Assembly: GCA_964454265.1 (NCBI GenBank)
Contig: CAYVXD010000031.1
Span: 1-34,146 of the forward strand
Source: JAUWMI01 sp964454265
Lineage (GTDB): Bacteria; Sumerlaeota; Sumerlaeia; MWCT01; JAUWMI01
Length of the DNA: 34,146 bases
Direction of reading: 5' to 3'
This document shows, in pieces, positions 25,916-33,791 of the stretch; position 1 is the stretch's first letter; the number at the start of each line of letters is the position of its first letter. The translations under genes and the position numbers were made by a program. The notes beneath the pieces were generated by a model. The model was not told the origin of the DNA and did not search any database. It worked only from the letters and a program-made list of their open reading frames with translations.

Positions 25916-27625
25916 TTAGGTTCCTTTGGGCAGGGTGCTTCCAGGCTCCTGGCGTAGTGCTTTGAGCACGAGCAAGGTGAAGTCGTCGAATTGCTCAGCA
26001 CCGGCCTTGAATTCGAGGCAATTCTGATAAATGGCATCGCGCAGGAGTTCGGCGCGCATGGCAAGATGGTCGCGCACAAATTCAATAAGCCTCTCGACGC
26101 CGTAGAGGTCGCCTGCGCTGTTCATCGTATCGGTCACGCCGTCAGAATAGATGATCAGCGTGAAGCCACGGGCAATTGTTACAATCTCTTTCTCGTATTC
26201 GGCAGTCTCGACAATACCAAGCAGATTACCTCCGACCTCGAGCGTTCTCAGCTGGCCAGTTTCGTCAAAGAGCAGGGGATGACAATGGCCGGCATTAACG
26301 TACTCAAAGCTCTGCTGGAGGGGGTCAAGAATACCATAAATCATGGAGGCAAACATATTGTTCGTTGCATCACGACAGGCGATCTTGTTGAGCTTCTCCA
26401 TAATTTTGGTCACGGTTGCATTGGGAAGCATGGCCTCGATCTGGAGCGAGGCCCGCAAAGTGGCGATCAACAAGGCGGCTGGCACACCTTTGCCCGACAC
26501 ATCGCCCATAGCCAGCCCACAGCGCCCCTGAGTCAGCGGGAGGAAGTCATAATAATCGCCCCCCACACGTTCCGCCGGCTTGCTCATTGCCGACATCTCA
26601 TAGCCTGGCAGTTGCGGGGAGCTACTCGGAAGGAGGTTCATCTGGATAGAGCGAGCGATCTCCATCTCTTTCTGGAGCTTCTGTTGCTCGACCACCTGAG
26701 CATGCAGCTTGGCGTTAGCAATTGCCACAGCAGACTGGTTACTGATGCCGGTCAAGAGATCGAGCTCCGCCTCGCCGTATGCGCCGAGGCGGCTCTTGGT
26801 ATCAACATAAATTACACCAAGAATCTCATCTTTATAAATCAGCGGAGAGCAGATGGCAGAGCGGATCTTGTGCATGATGACGCTTTCGGCGGCCTGAAAA
26901 CGCTGATCCCGGGCCGTGTCAGAAACGAGCACCGAGACGCGATCCCGTATGCACTGATCAACAATCGTGCGGCTGACAGTGATGGACTCCTCATCAGGCG
27001 AGCGTTTCTTGACCACACGGGGGAGCAGTTCCCCTGTCGAATCATCGCGCAGCATAATGAAGCCACGGTCGGGCTGCATCACGCTGAAGATGATGTTCAT
27101 AATTTTCTCGAGAAGCAGATTGAGATCTAGAACAGTACGAATGGCATCAGTGACCTCGTATAGAATTTCCAGGCGATGGTGGGTGTCCTTTAAATACTCA
27201 CCTTCAGTTGTATCGAGCACCACTTTCCCGGGCAGTTGTGTACCTGCGCTGCGCGTACCGGCGGGCTCTCCCCAGGTCTTTTCCGGCACCAGACGGACTA
27301 TTTTTGTGGTGTCGTCTCGCGGGCGTTCGGGCTCTATCTCATGTTCAAACACCAGGATCGTATCGCCAACCTGAGCGCGGTCGCCACTGGCAAGGAGATG
27401 TTCATCTTCAATAAGTTTACCGTTCACATAAATCCCGTTCTTACTGTCGAGATCCTTGATCCAGTAGTTGCTGCCGTCTGCTCGCAGCTCGGCATGATGA
27501 CGCGACACCCGGCGATCAACGATCTGGATGGCGTTGGATGCGCTTCGGCCAATGGTAATGCATGGCTGCACCAGCGGGAAGATCATCCCTTTGTCATTGC
27601 CGTTCTCGACAACCAGTCTTGACAT
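25916..27625 (-). CDS. FHA-GAF-PP2C (SpoIIE/RsbU-type) serine phosphatase
   Basis: 569 residues from the ATG at 27625. The FHA domain (about 1-95) has IGRSASN, RRVSRHHAEL and DLDSKNGIYVNG, which bind phosphothreonine. A GAF domain (about 155-320) follows. The PP2C-like phosphatase domain (about 345-560) has the metal-binding motifs ERVGGDYYDF, GDVSGKGVPAALL, YSDGVTD and DDFTLLV. It would dephosphorylate a STAS-type antagonist in a partner-switching pathway; a STAS protein is encoded at 29.6 kb. The open frame extends 66 codons further upstream to 27823, but those residues form no domain, so the ATG at the FHA border is preferred. Cytoplasmic, with no membrane segment. Confidence 0.92.
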   Translation of the reverse strand: MSRLVVENGNDKGMIFPLVQPCITIGRSASNAIQIVDRRVSRHHAELRADGSNYWIKDLDSKNGIYVNGKLIEDEHLLASGDRAQVGDTILVFEHEIEPERPRDDTTKIVRLVPEKTWGEPAGTRSAGTQLPGKVVLDTTEGEYLKDTHHRLEILYEVTDAIRTVLDLNLLLEKIMNIIFSVMQPDRGFIMLRDDSTGELLPRVVKKRSPDEESITVSRTIVDQCIRDRVSVLVSDTARDQRFQAAESVIMHKIRSAICSPLIYKDEILGVIYVDTKSRLGAYGEAELDLLTGISNQSAVAIANAKLHAQVVEQQKLQKEMEIARSIQMNLLPSSSPQLPGYEMSAMSKPAERVGGDYYDFLPLTQGRCGLAMGDVSGKGVPAALLIATLRASLQIEAMLPNATVTKIMEKLNKIACRDATNNMFASMIYGILDPLQQSFEYVNAGHCHPLLFDETGQLRTLEVGGNLLGIVETAEYEKEIVTIARGFTLIIYSDGVTDTMNSAGDLYGVERLIEFVRDHLAMRAELLRDAIYQNCLEFKAGAEQFDDFTLLVLKALRQEPGSTLPKGT

Positions 27626-27984
27626 ACAGACCGCCCGCTTTCTATCCCATACGTACCAGCACTTGATGGTTCCTGCTGGCCACAAGGGCTCTTGTTGTTC
27701 TCGTCGTTTATAGAAGAAATAGTAATTCTCCGAAGTCTCTGGTGTCAAGCGGATTTGCGCGTCCAGGACGGGTGCAACGCTTTGATCCTGGAGTAACGTG
27801 CGGGGAAGTTTTCTGGTACGCACGCGACCCTGTGTGTGGTGAGTATTTTAATTGACAATGACCCAGTGTTTGGGCGATAGTAGATACCAAAAGTCGGGTT
27901 CAAAGAGACCTGTTTAAAAAAACTGCGCAGGTAGAGGTTTTCTGCGACTTCTTTTGCCGACTCACTGTGCGTGAGGGACGTATT
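27626..27984. other. Divergent promoter region of phosphatase and PilO-like genes
   Basis: 359 bases between divergent starts. The minus-strand frame of the phosphatase stays open to 27823, so a longer N-terminus cannot be excluded. A possible plus-strand promoter is listed separately. No RNA gene was seen. Confidence 0.4.
27852..27881 (+). promoter_or_regulatory. Possible sigma-70-type promoter for the PilO-like gene cluster
   Basis: TTGACA (27852-27857) is a perfect -35 box. GATAGT (27876-27881) after an 18-base spacer matches four of six -10 positions. It lies about 100 bases before the ATG at 27985. Confidence 0.35.
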
Positions 27985-29226
27985 ATGAAATTGGCAAATC
28001 GAGAAAAAGTGGTTATCGGAATTATTGCGCTGATCTTGGCCATTGCAGCGCTTCATTTCTTCATATTCTCCCCGAGGGCAAGGCAGTTGGCTGATGCAAA
28101 GAACAATTGGGATCGAGCTCTGGCACAGTATAATCGCGTGGCCTCAGTGCAGAGCCCCTCGGACCTCAAGAGGTATGAAGGACAGACGGAGAAATATGAT
28201 GAGCAATTTATCCAACTGGTGCTCGCTCTGAATCTGGCGGCACAAACTTACTATGTAGAGGACAAACCCGAAAGCGTGGAGAAACGGCGACAGGATTTTA
28301 TAAGCCTTATTGAGCAGCTTTTGGCGGCCGAGAAAGAAGAAGGTGCGCTAAAGCTCAGCTTTCTGGCCGAGCAGGGCTGGGATCTGCCAGATAGCCTGCC
28401 CGAAAATATCGAAAAGCGACGGGTCAATCTATGGGATTTGATGTCTAAGCTAGACGCAATTCACTCAATCTTGGATGTCATTGCGAATGAAACGGTGAAA
28501 CAAACCAAAGAAGAGGAGAGACGCCTGCTCTTGCTCCAGTTGGGCTTTGATCAGTGGAAAGTCGCCTCATTAGCTCGCTATGGAGATCATGTCCCGCTGA
28601 TTAAGGGCCTGGTACATGCCCAATTGATCCTGGGGAAAAAGCCTGAAGAGTATCGTCTTACCACAGAGAAGCTCTATGAACTTCTGCGCATTGAGTTTCC
28701 CGATAGTCTGTTATTATATCTTAACAAACAGCTGGTGGCTGTAAACGACCTGGTGCAAATAGCTCGAGAGAACAAGATTGACGAAATTAGCATGGTAAGG
28801 CTGCTGCCAAAATCTGAGGTGTTTAAAGAACTAGAACAGACTTCGGAGCCAGAATCCGGAGATGCCGCGGCCCCAGCGGCTGGTCCTCCAAGACCAAGAC
28901 GGGTATTTGTTGACGCAAGTGCCTGGGCTGGGGCCGGAGCTGCTGGTGAGGAAGGAGGGCCAGGGCCAGGGGCTGGGGTGCAAGCAACGCCAGCTCCGCC
29001 TACGCGCAAACTCGTCTGCGTAATCACCCCGGTTCAGCTTCGCTTTTCCGGCACAAATCTCAATGCGATGAAGTTTCTTTACGAAATTAGCCACTCGATG
29101 CGCACATATGAAATAGAGGATCTGGCAATTCAGGCCCTCGAGGGAAGCACCGTCGAGGTGTTTGTCACAATCAACGTGGTTGCCTACGTCGATGGCGTTT
29201 CACTTGCGGTGCAGCCAGCTGGCTGA
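27985..29226 (+). CDS. PilO/GspM-like single-pass membrane protein
   Basis: 413 residues. Short cytoplasmic N-terminus, one membrane helix (about 9-28), a long charged helical, probably coiled-coil region, an Ala/Gly/Pro-rich linker (about 292-340), and a C-terminal alpha/beta domain ending VEVFVTINVVAYVDG. This is the layout of PilO and GspM, inner-membrane alignment proteins of type IV pilus and type II secretion machines. Sequence similarity is weak and the middle part is longer than usual, and no PilM, PilN or PilQ gene is adjacent. Start at 27985 has GAGGGA 8 bases upstream; an in-frame GTG at 27967 does not. First gene of a plus-strand series. Confidence 0.55.
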   Translation: MKLANREKVVIGIIALILAIAALHFFIFSPRARQLADAKNNWDRALAQYNRVASVQSPSDLKRYEGQTEKYDEQFIQLVLALNLAAQTYYVEDKPESVEKRRQDFISLIEQLLAAEKEEGALKLSFLAEQGWDLPDSLPENIEKRRVNLWDLMSKLDAIHSILDVIANETVKQTKEEERRLLLLQLGFDQWKVASLARYGDHVPLIKGLVHAQLILGKKPEEYRLTTEKLYELLRIEFPDSLLLYLNKQLVAVNDLVQIARENKIDEISMVRLLPKSEVFKELEQTSEPESGDAAAPAAGPPRPRRVFVDASAWAGAGAAGEEGGPGPGAGVQATPAPPTRKLVCVITPVQLRFSGTNLNAMKFLYEISHSMRTYEIEDLAIQALEGSTVEVFVTINVVAYVDGVSLAVQPAG

Positions 29227-29266
29227 GCCCTGGCAGACAGCGCACTAAGGGAGGAGAAAGCCTGAT

Positions 29267-29467
29267 ATGATATCAAAGGAGATCCTTAGTATCATTGCCT
29301 GCCCGAAGTGCAAAGGGGTACTCAAGCTGATTAATGAATCTGGCCTGGTGTGCGAGGCGTGCAAAGTGAAATACCCCATCACCGACGGCATTCCTGAGCT
29401 TCTCATTGAAAAAGCACAAGAGATTGACGAGCAAACGTCGAATGATCCGACTGCGTCTGATGTCTGA
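29267..29467 (+). CDS. Trm112-like zinc protein (UPF0434/YcaR type)
   Basis: 66 residues. ACPKCKG (Cys12, Cys15) and VCEACKVKYPITDGIP (Cys29, Cys32) make the zinc knuckle of the Trm112 family; the IPELL ending is also typical. In bacteria such proteins are small and often near lipid A or nucleotide-sugar genes, and in other domains of life they activate methyltransferases. Ribosome site GGGAGGAG upstream. 40 bases after the PilO-like gene, so likely cotranscribed. Confidence 0.88.
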   Translation: MISKEILSIIACPKCKGVLKLINESGLVCEACKVKYPITDGIPELLIEKAQEIDEQTSNDPTASDV

Positions 29468-29560
29468 GCATTTGCAGCGGTCAGGCGACTGCCCGTCCCG
29501 ACACTACCCGGTCCGGGACTGAGTGGGCGTCGCAACTCCCCATATAAACCTTGAGGTTAC

Positions 29561-30295
29561 ATGATGAAGCTGAATCTCTATATGAGCGATGACTCGATGT
29601 ACGTTGAGGCCATCGGGCGTATTATTCTGGATGAATGTGAACATCTCAAGGCCATCATGTTACCTTATATGGGAAAAGGGGTCAGCCAGGTCTACCTTAG
29701 TCTCAACAACGTGGATTTTATTGATAGCGCAGGACTCGGGGCTCTTGTTAGCCTGAAGATGACTGCCAGCAGGAACAAAGCCCGCCTTGTCCTCCTGGCC
29801 CCCTCGAAACAGGTAATGGAGATTCTCACGGTCTCCAAACTCGACAGCATCTTCGACATCATTGATGGCTCAGATGCGGAATTGATCAAAGCATCACTTG
29901 CCATCGAAGAGAATCTCGTTAAAGAGGCCGAGGCAACTGGCGCCGTAGAGCTATCTCCGACTGGTGCATCCGCAGCTCATGGCTCGCAAGCCGCTGTCCA
30001 TCTGAATAAGGGGCAGAAGGAACAGATTGATCAATGGTGTCGCGCAGCTCTCGAACTGATGCGTCAGGGGGACTATGAAAAGGCGGCGACAGAGTATCAA
30101 AAAGTCCTGGAACTTGATCCGGAGTATCTGCCAGCCCTTAATAACCTGGCTATCCTGTATGAAAAGAAACCCTCCTGGTACACAAAGGCGATGGAACAGT
30201 GGCAGAAGGTTCTTAACGTGAGCCAAAAACTCGGAGACCAGAAACATATTGCCCGAGCCGAGAAACACCTCTCCTCACTGCGGGAACTTGACTGA
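29561..30295 (+). CDS. STAS-domain (anti-sigma factor antagonist-like) protein fused to TPR repeats
   Basis: 244 residues. The STAS domain (about 1-115) contains NVDFIDSAGLGALVSLK; Ser56 is the phosphorylatable position of SpoIIAA/RsbV-like antagonists. An Ala-rich linker (about 120-150) and two or three TPR-like helix pairs (about 158-240; ALELMRQGDYEKAATEYQKV, LDPEYLPALNNLAILYE) follow. The fusion suggests that phosphorylation of the STAS part controls binding of another protein through the TPR part. The likely phosphatase is the FHA-GAF-PP2C protein encoded nearby; no anti-sigma kinase is visible. Two adjacent ATG codons at 29561/29564, with GAGG upstream. Confidence 0.88.
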   Translation: MMKLNLYMSDDSMYVEAIGRIILDECEHLKAIMLPYMGKGVSQVYLSLNNVDFIDSAGLGALVSLKMTASRNKARLVLLAPSKQVMEILTVSKLDSIFDIIDGSDAELIKASLAIEENLVKEAEATGAVELSPTGASAAHGSQAAVHLNKGQKEQIDQWCRAALELMRQGDYEKAATEYQKVLELDPEYLPALNNLAILYEKKPSWYTKAMEQWQKVLNVSQKLGDQKHIARAEKHLSSLRELD

Positions 30296-30496
30296 GGCAG
30301 AGGCCCGCGTCTCGGAGAAAATCCTGCTCTGCCCGTCTTTTGTGTCAGATGTTCGCATGATGTTCAGACAATCCTCTGCCGGGTATTCCGAAATATTGGT
30401 ACACCGATTGAGGCAGCGTGCAGGCGCGGGCTTTGTGCATAGTAATGGCGCGCTGAAGACTATCCTGTCGCTCCTTTCAACACGTAGACACCGCTG

Positions 30497-31411
30497 ATGA
30501 CGATGCGTGCCTCACTACGCCACAGCCTTGAATTCCTCCTCCTCAAAATCCTCGAACATACTCTCAGATTGCTCCCGTTTCGATTAGCCTTGCGGACAGG
30601 CGCAGTCCTGGGCACGCTGTGCGCATGGGTTCTGCCGGTGCGCAGGCGCGTGATGCGTGCAAATCTCCAACGTGCATTTGGGTCGGCCATTTCCGAGCAC
30701 CGCCTGCGCAAGCTTATGCGTCAGTGTTACCGAAATAGCGCGATCTCGGCCGTAGAGTTTATACATCTCCGCGCTCGGTCGGCCGCACAGATCAAGCAGC
30801 AGGTTCTGCGCACCGAAGGCGAGGAATACTACCACCAGGTCGGGGGCACACGCGGCGGTTATATTACCCTGACCGGCCATCTGGGCAACTGGGAATTCAT
30901 GGGAGCCTACTTTTCGGTCATAGGCCTGCGGTTCTCGGTCATTGCTAAGCCAATCCACAATCCCTATGTGAATGACTATGTGAACAAAATACGACGGGAG
31001 AAGGGATGTGAGGTAATTTCCACAAAAGAAGGAATGAAAAAGATCGTCTCCCGTCTGAAAACGGGCGGGGTAGCCGTCTTTCTCGCGGATCAGGACGCAC
31101 GCAAAATGGGCATCTTCGTTGAGTTCTTCGGCTCTCCCGCCTCGACACACACCGGCCCGGCACTTTTCATGACCCGGCTCCGGGTGCCAATTCTGCCGGT
31201 GTTCGACATCCGGGTTGGACTCGACAAACACGTCATCATCTTCCGTCCCCCAATTTACCCTCCGCAGGAGCCCGACAAAGCCGAAGCGATCCGTCAGGTC
31301 ACTGAGCAACACGTCCGAATTCTTGAAGAAATGGTGCGGCAATATCCTGAACAGTACTTCTGGTACCACAGACGATGGAAAACGCAACCTGCTAGGGGTT
31401 TAAAAGTTTGA
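30497..31411 (+). CDS. LpxL/HtrB-type lipid A acyltransferase family protein
   Basis: 304 residues. N-terminal membrane-anchoring helix, then the HX4E catalytic motif at His128-Glu133 (TGHLGNWEFMG) and later conserved parts ADQDARKMGIFVEFFG, GPALFMTRL and YPEQYFWYHRRWK. Family members add secondary acyl chains to lipid A at the inner membrane; some transfer acyl groups to other lipids. Length is normal. Its presence supports a diderm cell. 201 bases after the STAS-TPR gene, 42 bases before ldcA. The ATG has no strong ribosome site; an ATG two codons later is an alternative. Confidence 0.9.
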   Translation: MTMRASLRHSLEFLLLKILEHTLRLLPFRLALRTGAVLGTLCAWVLPVRRRVMRANLQRAFGSAISEHRLRKLMRQCYRNSAISAVEFIHLRARSAAQIKQQVLRTEGEEYYHQVGGTRGGYITLTGHLGNWEFMGAYFSVIGLRFSVIAKPIHNPYVNDYVNKIRREKGCEVISTKEGMKKIVSRLKTGGVAVFLADQDARKMGIFVEFFGSPASTHTGPALFMTRLRVPILPVFDIRVGLDKHVIIFRPPIYPPQEPDKAEAIRQVTEQHVRILEEMVRQYPEQYFWYHRRWKTQPARGLKV

Positions 31412-31453
31412 ACCACTACTTTACAGGTTCCTTAAAACAGAAAGGGAATTACT

Positions 31454-32404
31454 ATGATCAAACCACCTGTGTTGCAACCTGGCGATACAGTCGGCCTGAT
31501 TTCGCCAGCCAGCCCCGTGCATGAACACGGCGATGTAACGGAGGAGGAGTTGCAACGCGGCATCGAATGTCTGAAGGCAATGGGGTTTCAGGTCAGGCTC
31601 GGCAAGCATGCGCGAGAGGTGCGGGGTTATTTAGCAGGCACAGATCAGGCACGTACGGATGACCTGCATGCCATGTTTGCCGACAAAACGATTCGAGCAA
31701 TTCTCTGCATTCAAGGCGGCTACGGTACGCCACGCCTGCTGCCGTACCTCGATTTTGATTTGATTCGTGCAAATCCCAAGGTTCTTATGGGCTATAGCGA
31801 CTTGACTGCGCTGAACGTTGCAATTCATCAACAAACAGGACTTGTGACCTTTCACGGCCCAACGGTTGGCTACGACATGGCGCACGAATTCACGTATACG
31901 AAGCAGTGGTTTGAGCGTGCGGTGATGCGCCGCGAGCCGATTGGCGAGATCAAAAACCCCGACGACGGGCCAGAGATCGTTTCGCTCTCTTCCGGGCGTG
32001 CCACAGGCAGATTGATTGGAGGAAACCTCTCGCTGCTGATTGCCACGCTCGGCACACCATACGAGGTGGATACGACCGGCGCTATAGTGTTTCTGGAGGA
32101 TGTGGACGAACTCCCGTATCGCTTCGACCGGATGTTGACGCACTTCGCACTGGCGGGAAAGCTACGCGACGCTGCCGGAATAGTGGTCGGCGAATGTGTG
32201 GACTGCGTTCCAAAGGATGCGAAAAAGCCAAGCCTGACGCTAACCGAAATTCTCGATGATCTTGTTCGGCCACTCAACAAGCCTGCAATATACGGCGTCT
32301 GCTGTGGCCACGGGAGGAAAAAAGTCACGCTTCCCTGCGGTGTTCAGGCAACCCTGGACGCTGACGCTTGCCGCCTTGTCATTGAAGAGGCAGCCGTGGA
32401 GTGA
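31454..32404 (+). CDS. ldcA: LD-carboxypeptidase (peptidase S66 family), peptidoglycan recycling
   Basis: 316 residues. The Ser-Glu-His triad fits LdcA: Ser115 in LMGYSDLTALN, Glu215 in IVFLEDVDE and His286 in VCCGHGRKKVT. The N-terminal LQPGDTVGLISPASP and ILCIQGGYGTPRLLP (oxyanion loop region) are also typical. It removes the terminal D-Ala from murein tetrapeptides in the cytoplasm during cell-wall recycling. AAAGGGAA precedes the ATG. Close behind the acyltransferase gene and likely in the same transcript. Very clear member; some S66 enzymes instead hydrolyse microcin-like substrates. Confidence 0.93.
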   Translation: MIKPPVLQPGDTVGLISPASPVHEHGDVTEEELQRGIECLKAMGFQVRLGKHAREVRGYLAGTDQARTDDLHAMFADKTIRAILCIQGGYGTPRLLPYLDFDLIRANPKVLMGYSDLTALNVAIHQQTGLVTFHGPTVGYDMAHEFTYTKQWFERAVMRREPIGEIKNPDDGPEIVSLSSGRATGRLIGGNLSLLIATLGTPYEVDTTGAIVFLEDVDELPYRFDRMLTHFALAGKLRDAAGIVVGECVDCVPKDAKKPSLTLTEILDDLVRPLNKPAIYGVCCGHGRKKVTLPCGVQATLDADACRLVIEEAAVE

Positions 32405-32526
32405 ATGAGACCAGAACGGTTAGACGCAGAATATAGGGTGGCATGCAGAATGTATGGTGGCACGGGCATCACGCCACAGGCGCATTTTCAACTTGCCCGT
32501 GATAACTCGGAGCAAGGCAAAAGCTA

Positions 32527-33552
32527 TTGAGCTTAGGCGAAAAAAATCAGCAGGGACAACAGCTTTCAGAAATCTTCCGAAAGATTTTTGCTTTGCCGTG
32601 TGCACCGCGGTACGATCCCTGGATACACTCCTATTGCGGATATCTGGTGAACGAGCAGAGTGCGCAACGGTTTCTCTCGTACGTCAGATACCCGCTCGAC
32701 CTGGGGCGCGTCGCGCCGTCCGCCTCAATTAAGATTCTCGACGTTGGCTGCGGCTTCGGGCCAGTATGCCTGGCCTTCTGGATTTTGGGATTCCGCCAGA
32801 TTTATGGCCTCGACATTTATGGCCCTATGATCAGCACTGCGAACTTGTTCCTCAGAGAATTGAAGCTGGATAACACCGTTCGGCTGACACAAGGAGATGC
32901 AGCAAAGCTTTCCGACTCCTACGATGATCACTTCTTTGACGTGGTATTTTGCAATGAAGGCATATCACATTTTCGCAATTACCGGAAGTTCCTTGAGGAG
33001 AGTTACAAGGTACTTAAGCCGGGCGGGCTGCTGATTATTTCAGATAATAACAATGGTGCCAATCCCTTTATGCGGAGAAAGAACTACGAAATATGGCGCA
33101 CCTTTGAAAATGGCCCTGATGGAACAACAATTCACGGCCACACCGTCAAGACCTCGTATCTCTCAATGCGGAGGGAGATCATTAGGGAGCAGTTTCCAGA
33201 GATGAAACAAGAAGAGGTACAGAGGCTTGCGCGCGGCACCTCGGGCATGGACGCTCATGAGATCAGAACTGCGTGCGAGCACTATATCGCCAGCGGAGAA
33301 ATGCCCACCCAATGTTTCGTGCCCACGCAATGTCCCCTCAATCCGCGCACCGGCATTTACATTGAGAATATGCTCCAGCCATACGAGCTGGGTGCATTGC
33401 TCCGCACTATTGGGTTCAAACCTCGGGTGTCAGCATACCTGTGCGGCGCAGGCAGAGGCGGAATATTCCTGAAGATCAATGCAGTGTGGAGTGCGCTATC
33501 TCCCCTGACAATCTATCTCTCGCGCGGCTACCGAATCGTCGCAAAAAAGTAG
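32527..33552 (+). CDS. Class I SAM-dependent methyltransferase
   Basis: 341 residues. SAM-binding motif I at residues 69-80 (KILDVGCGFGPV), motif II GLDIYGPMIS, then FFDVVFCNEGISHFRN and YKVLKPGGLLIISDNNNG. The core is Methyltransf_11/25-like; the ~150-residue C-terminus with PTQCFVPTQCPLNPRTG is unusual and may define the substrate. TTG start at 32527 with GAGC upstream is weak; an upstream ATG lies in another frame. Last gene of the plus-strand series, 122 bases after ldcA. Substrate unknown. Confidence 0.85.
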   Translation: MSLGEKNQQGQQLSEIFRKIFALPCAPRYDPWIHSYCGYLVNEQSAQRFLSYVRYPLDLGRVAPSASIKILDVGCGFGPVCLAFWILGFRQIYGLDIYGPMISTANLFLRELKLDNTVRLTQGDAAKLSDSYDDHFFDVVFCNEGISHFRNYRKFLEESYKVLKPGGLLIISDNNNGANPFMRRKNYEIWRTFENGPDGTTIHGHTVKTSYLSMRREIIREQFPEMKQEEVQRLARGTSGMDAHEIRTACEHYIASGEMPTQCFVPTQCPLNPRTGIYIENMLQPYELGALLRTIGFKPRVSAYLCGAGRGGIFLKINAVWSALSPLTIYLSRGYRIVAKK

Positions 33553-33592
33553 GGGACATATCCATGTGTCTGCCCGCGATGTGTCTCACATG

Positions 33593-33627
33593 AAAAAAGG
33601 CGAACACGCCCGCCGCGCCGGGTCGCC
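33593..33627 (-). terminator. Probable intrinsic terminator of the right-edge module gene
   Basis: On the minus strand GGCGA...TCGCC closes an imperfect GC-rich hairpin (with an inner CCCG...CGGG) followed by TTTTTT. It lies about 165 bases beyond the stop at 33792, past the palindrome and the module remnant. Confidence 0.45.
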
Positions 33628-33703
33628 CTATATCCGTCGTGCAGTGCTGTAGCCCCATGCTGCAGCTTGTGCCTATATGCAAAACTTGCCCGCCTGCCGC
33701 GAA

Positions 33704-33751
33704 TCAGGGTAAGGTTGGAGGGGAAAGAGCCTCGATGATTGCGCGGTCAAG
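33704..33751 (-). pseudogene. 16-codon remnant of a second module C-terminus
   Basis: Reads LDRAIIEALSPPTLP then TGA on the minus strand, against LDRAIIETLSPPASP in the S8 protease. Over 55 bases (33699-33753) 44 match the protease gene end by eye, including the first bases after the stop. It begins two bases beyond the GTAGGGGC palindrome that follows the intact module gene and has no start of its own. Confidence 0.8.
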
Positions 33752-33753
33752 TA

Positions 33754-33780
33754 GTAGGGGCGGGGTAACCCCGCCCCTAC
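33754..33780. repeat. GTAGGGGC palindrome, copy 5
   Basis: Near-perfect 27-base inverted repeat, arms GTAGGGGCGGGGT and ACCCCGCCCCTAC with a single central base. It lies 11 bases after the stop of the right-edge module gene (minus strand) and directly borders the module remnant on its other side. Confidence 0.92.
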
Positions 33781-33791
33781 CCGCGTATACA

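Noticed and set aside
25991..27130. 379-codon plus-strand open frame
   Set aside because: Exactly antisense to the FHA-GAF-PP2C phosphatase, whose motifs are complete; no domain is visible in the antisense product.
30584..31387. 267-codon minus-strand open frame
   Set aside because: Antisense shadow of the acyltransferase with its HX4E motif.
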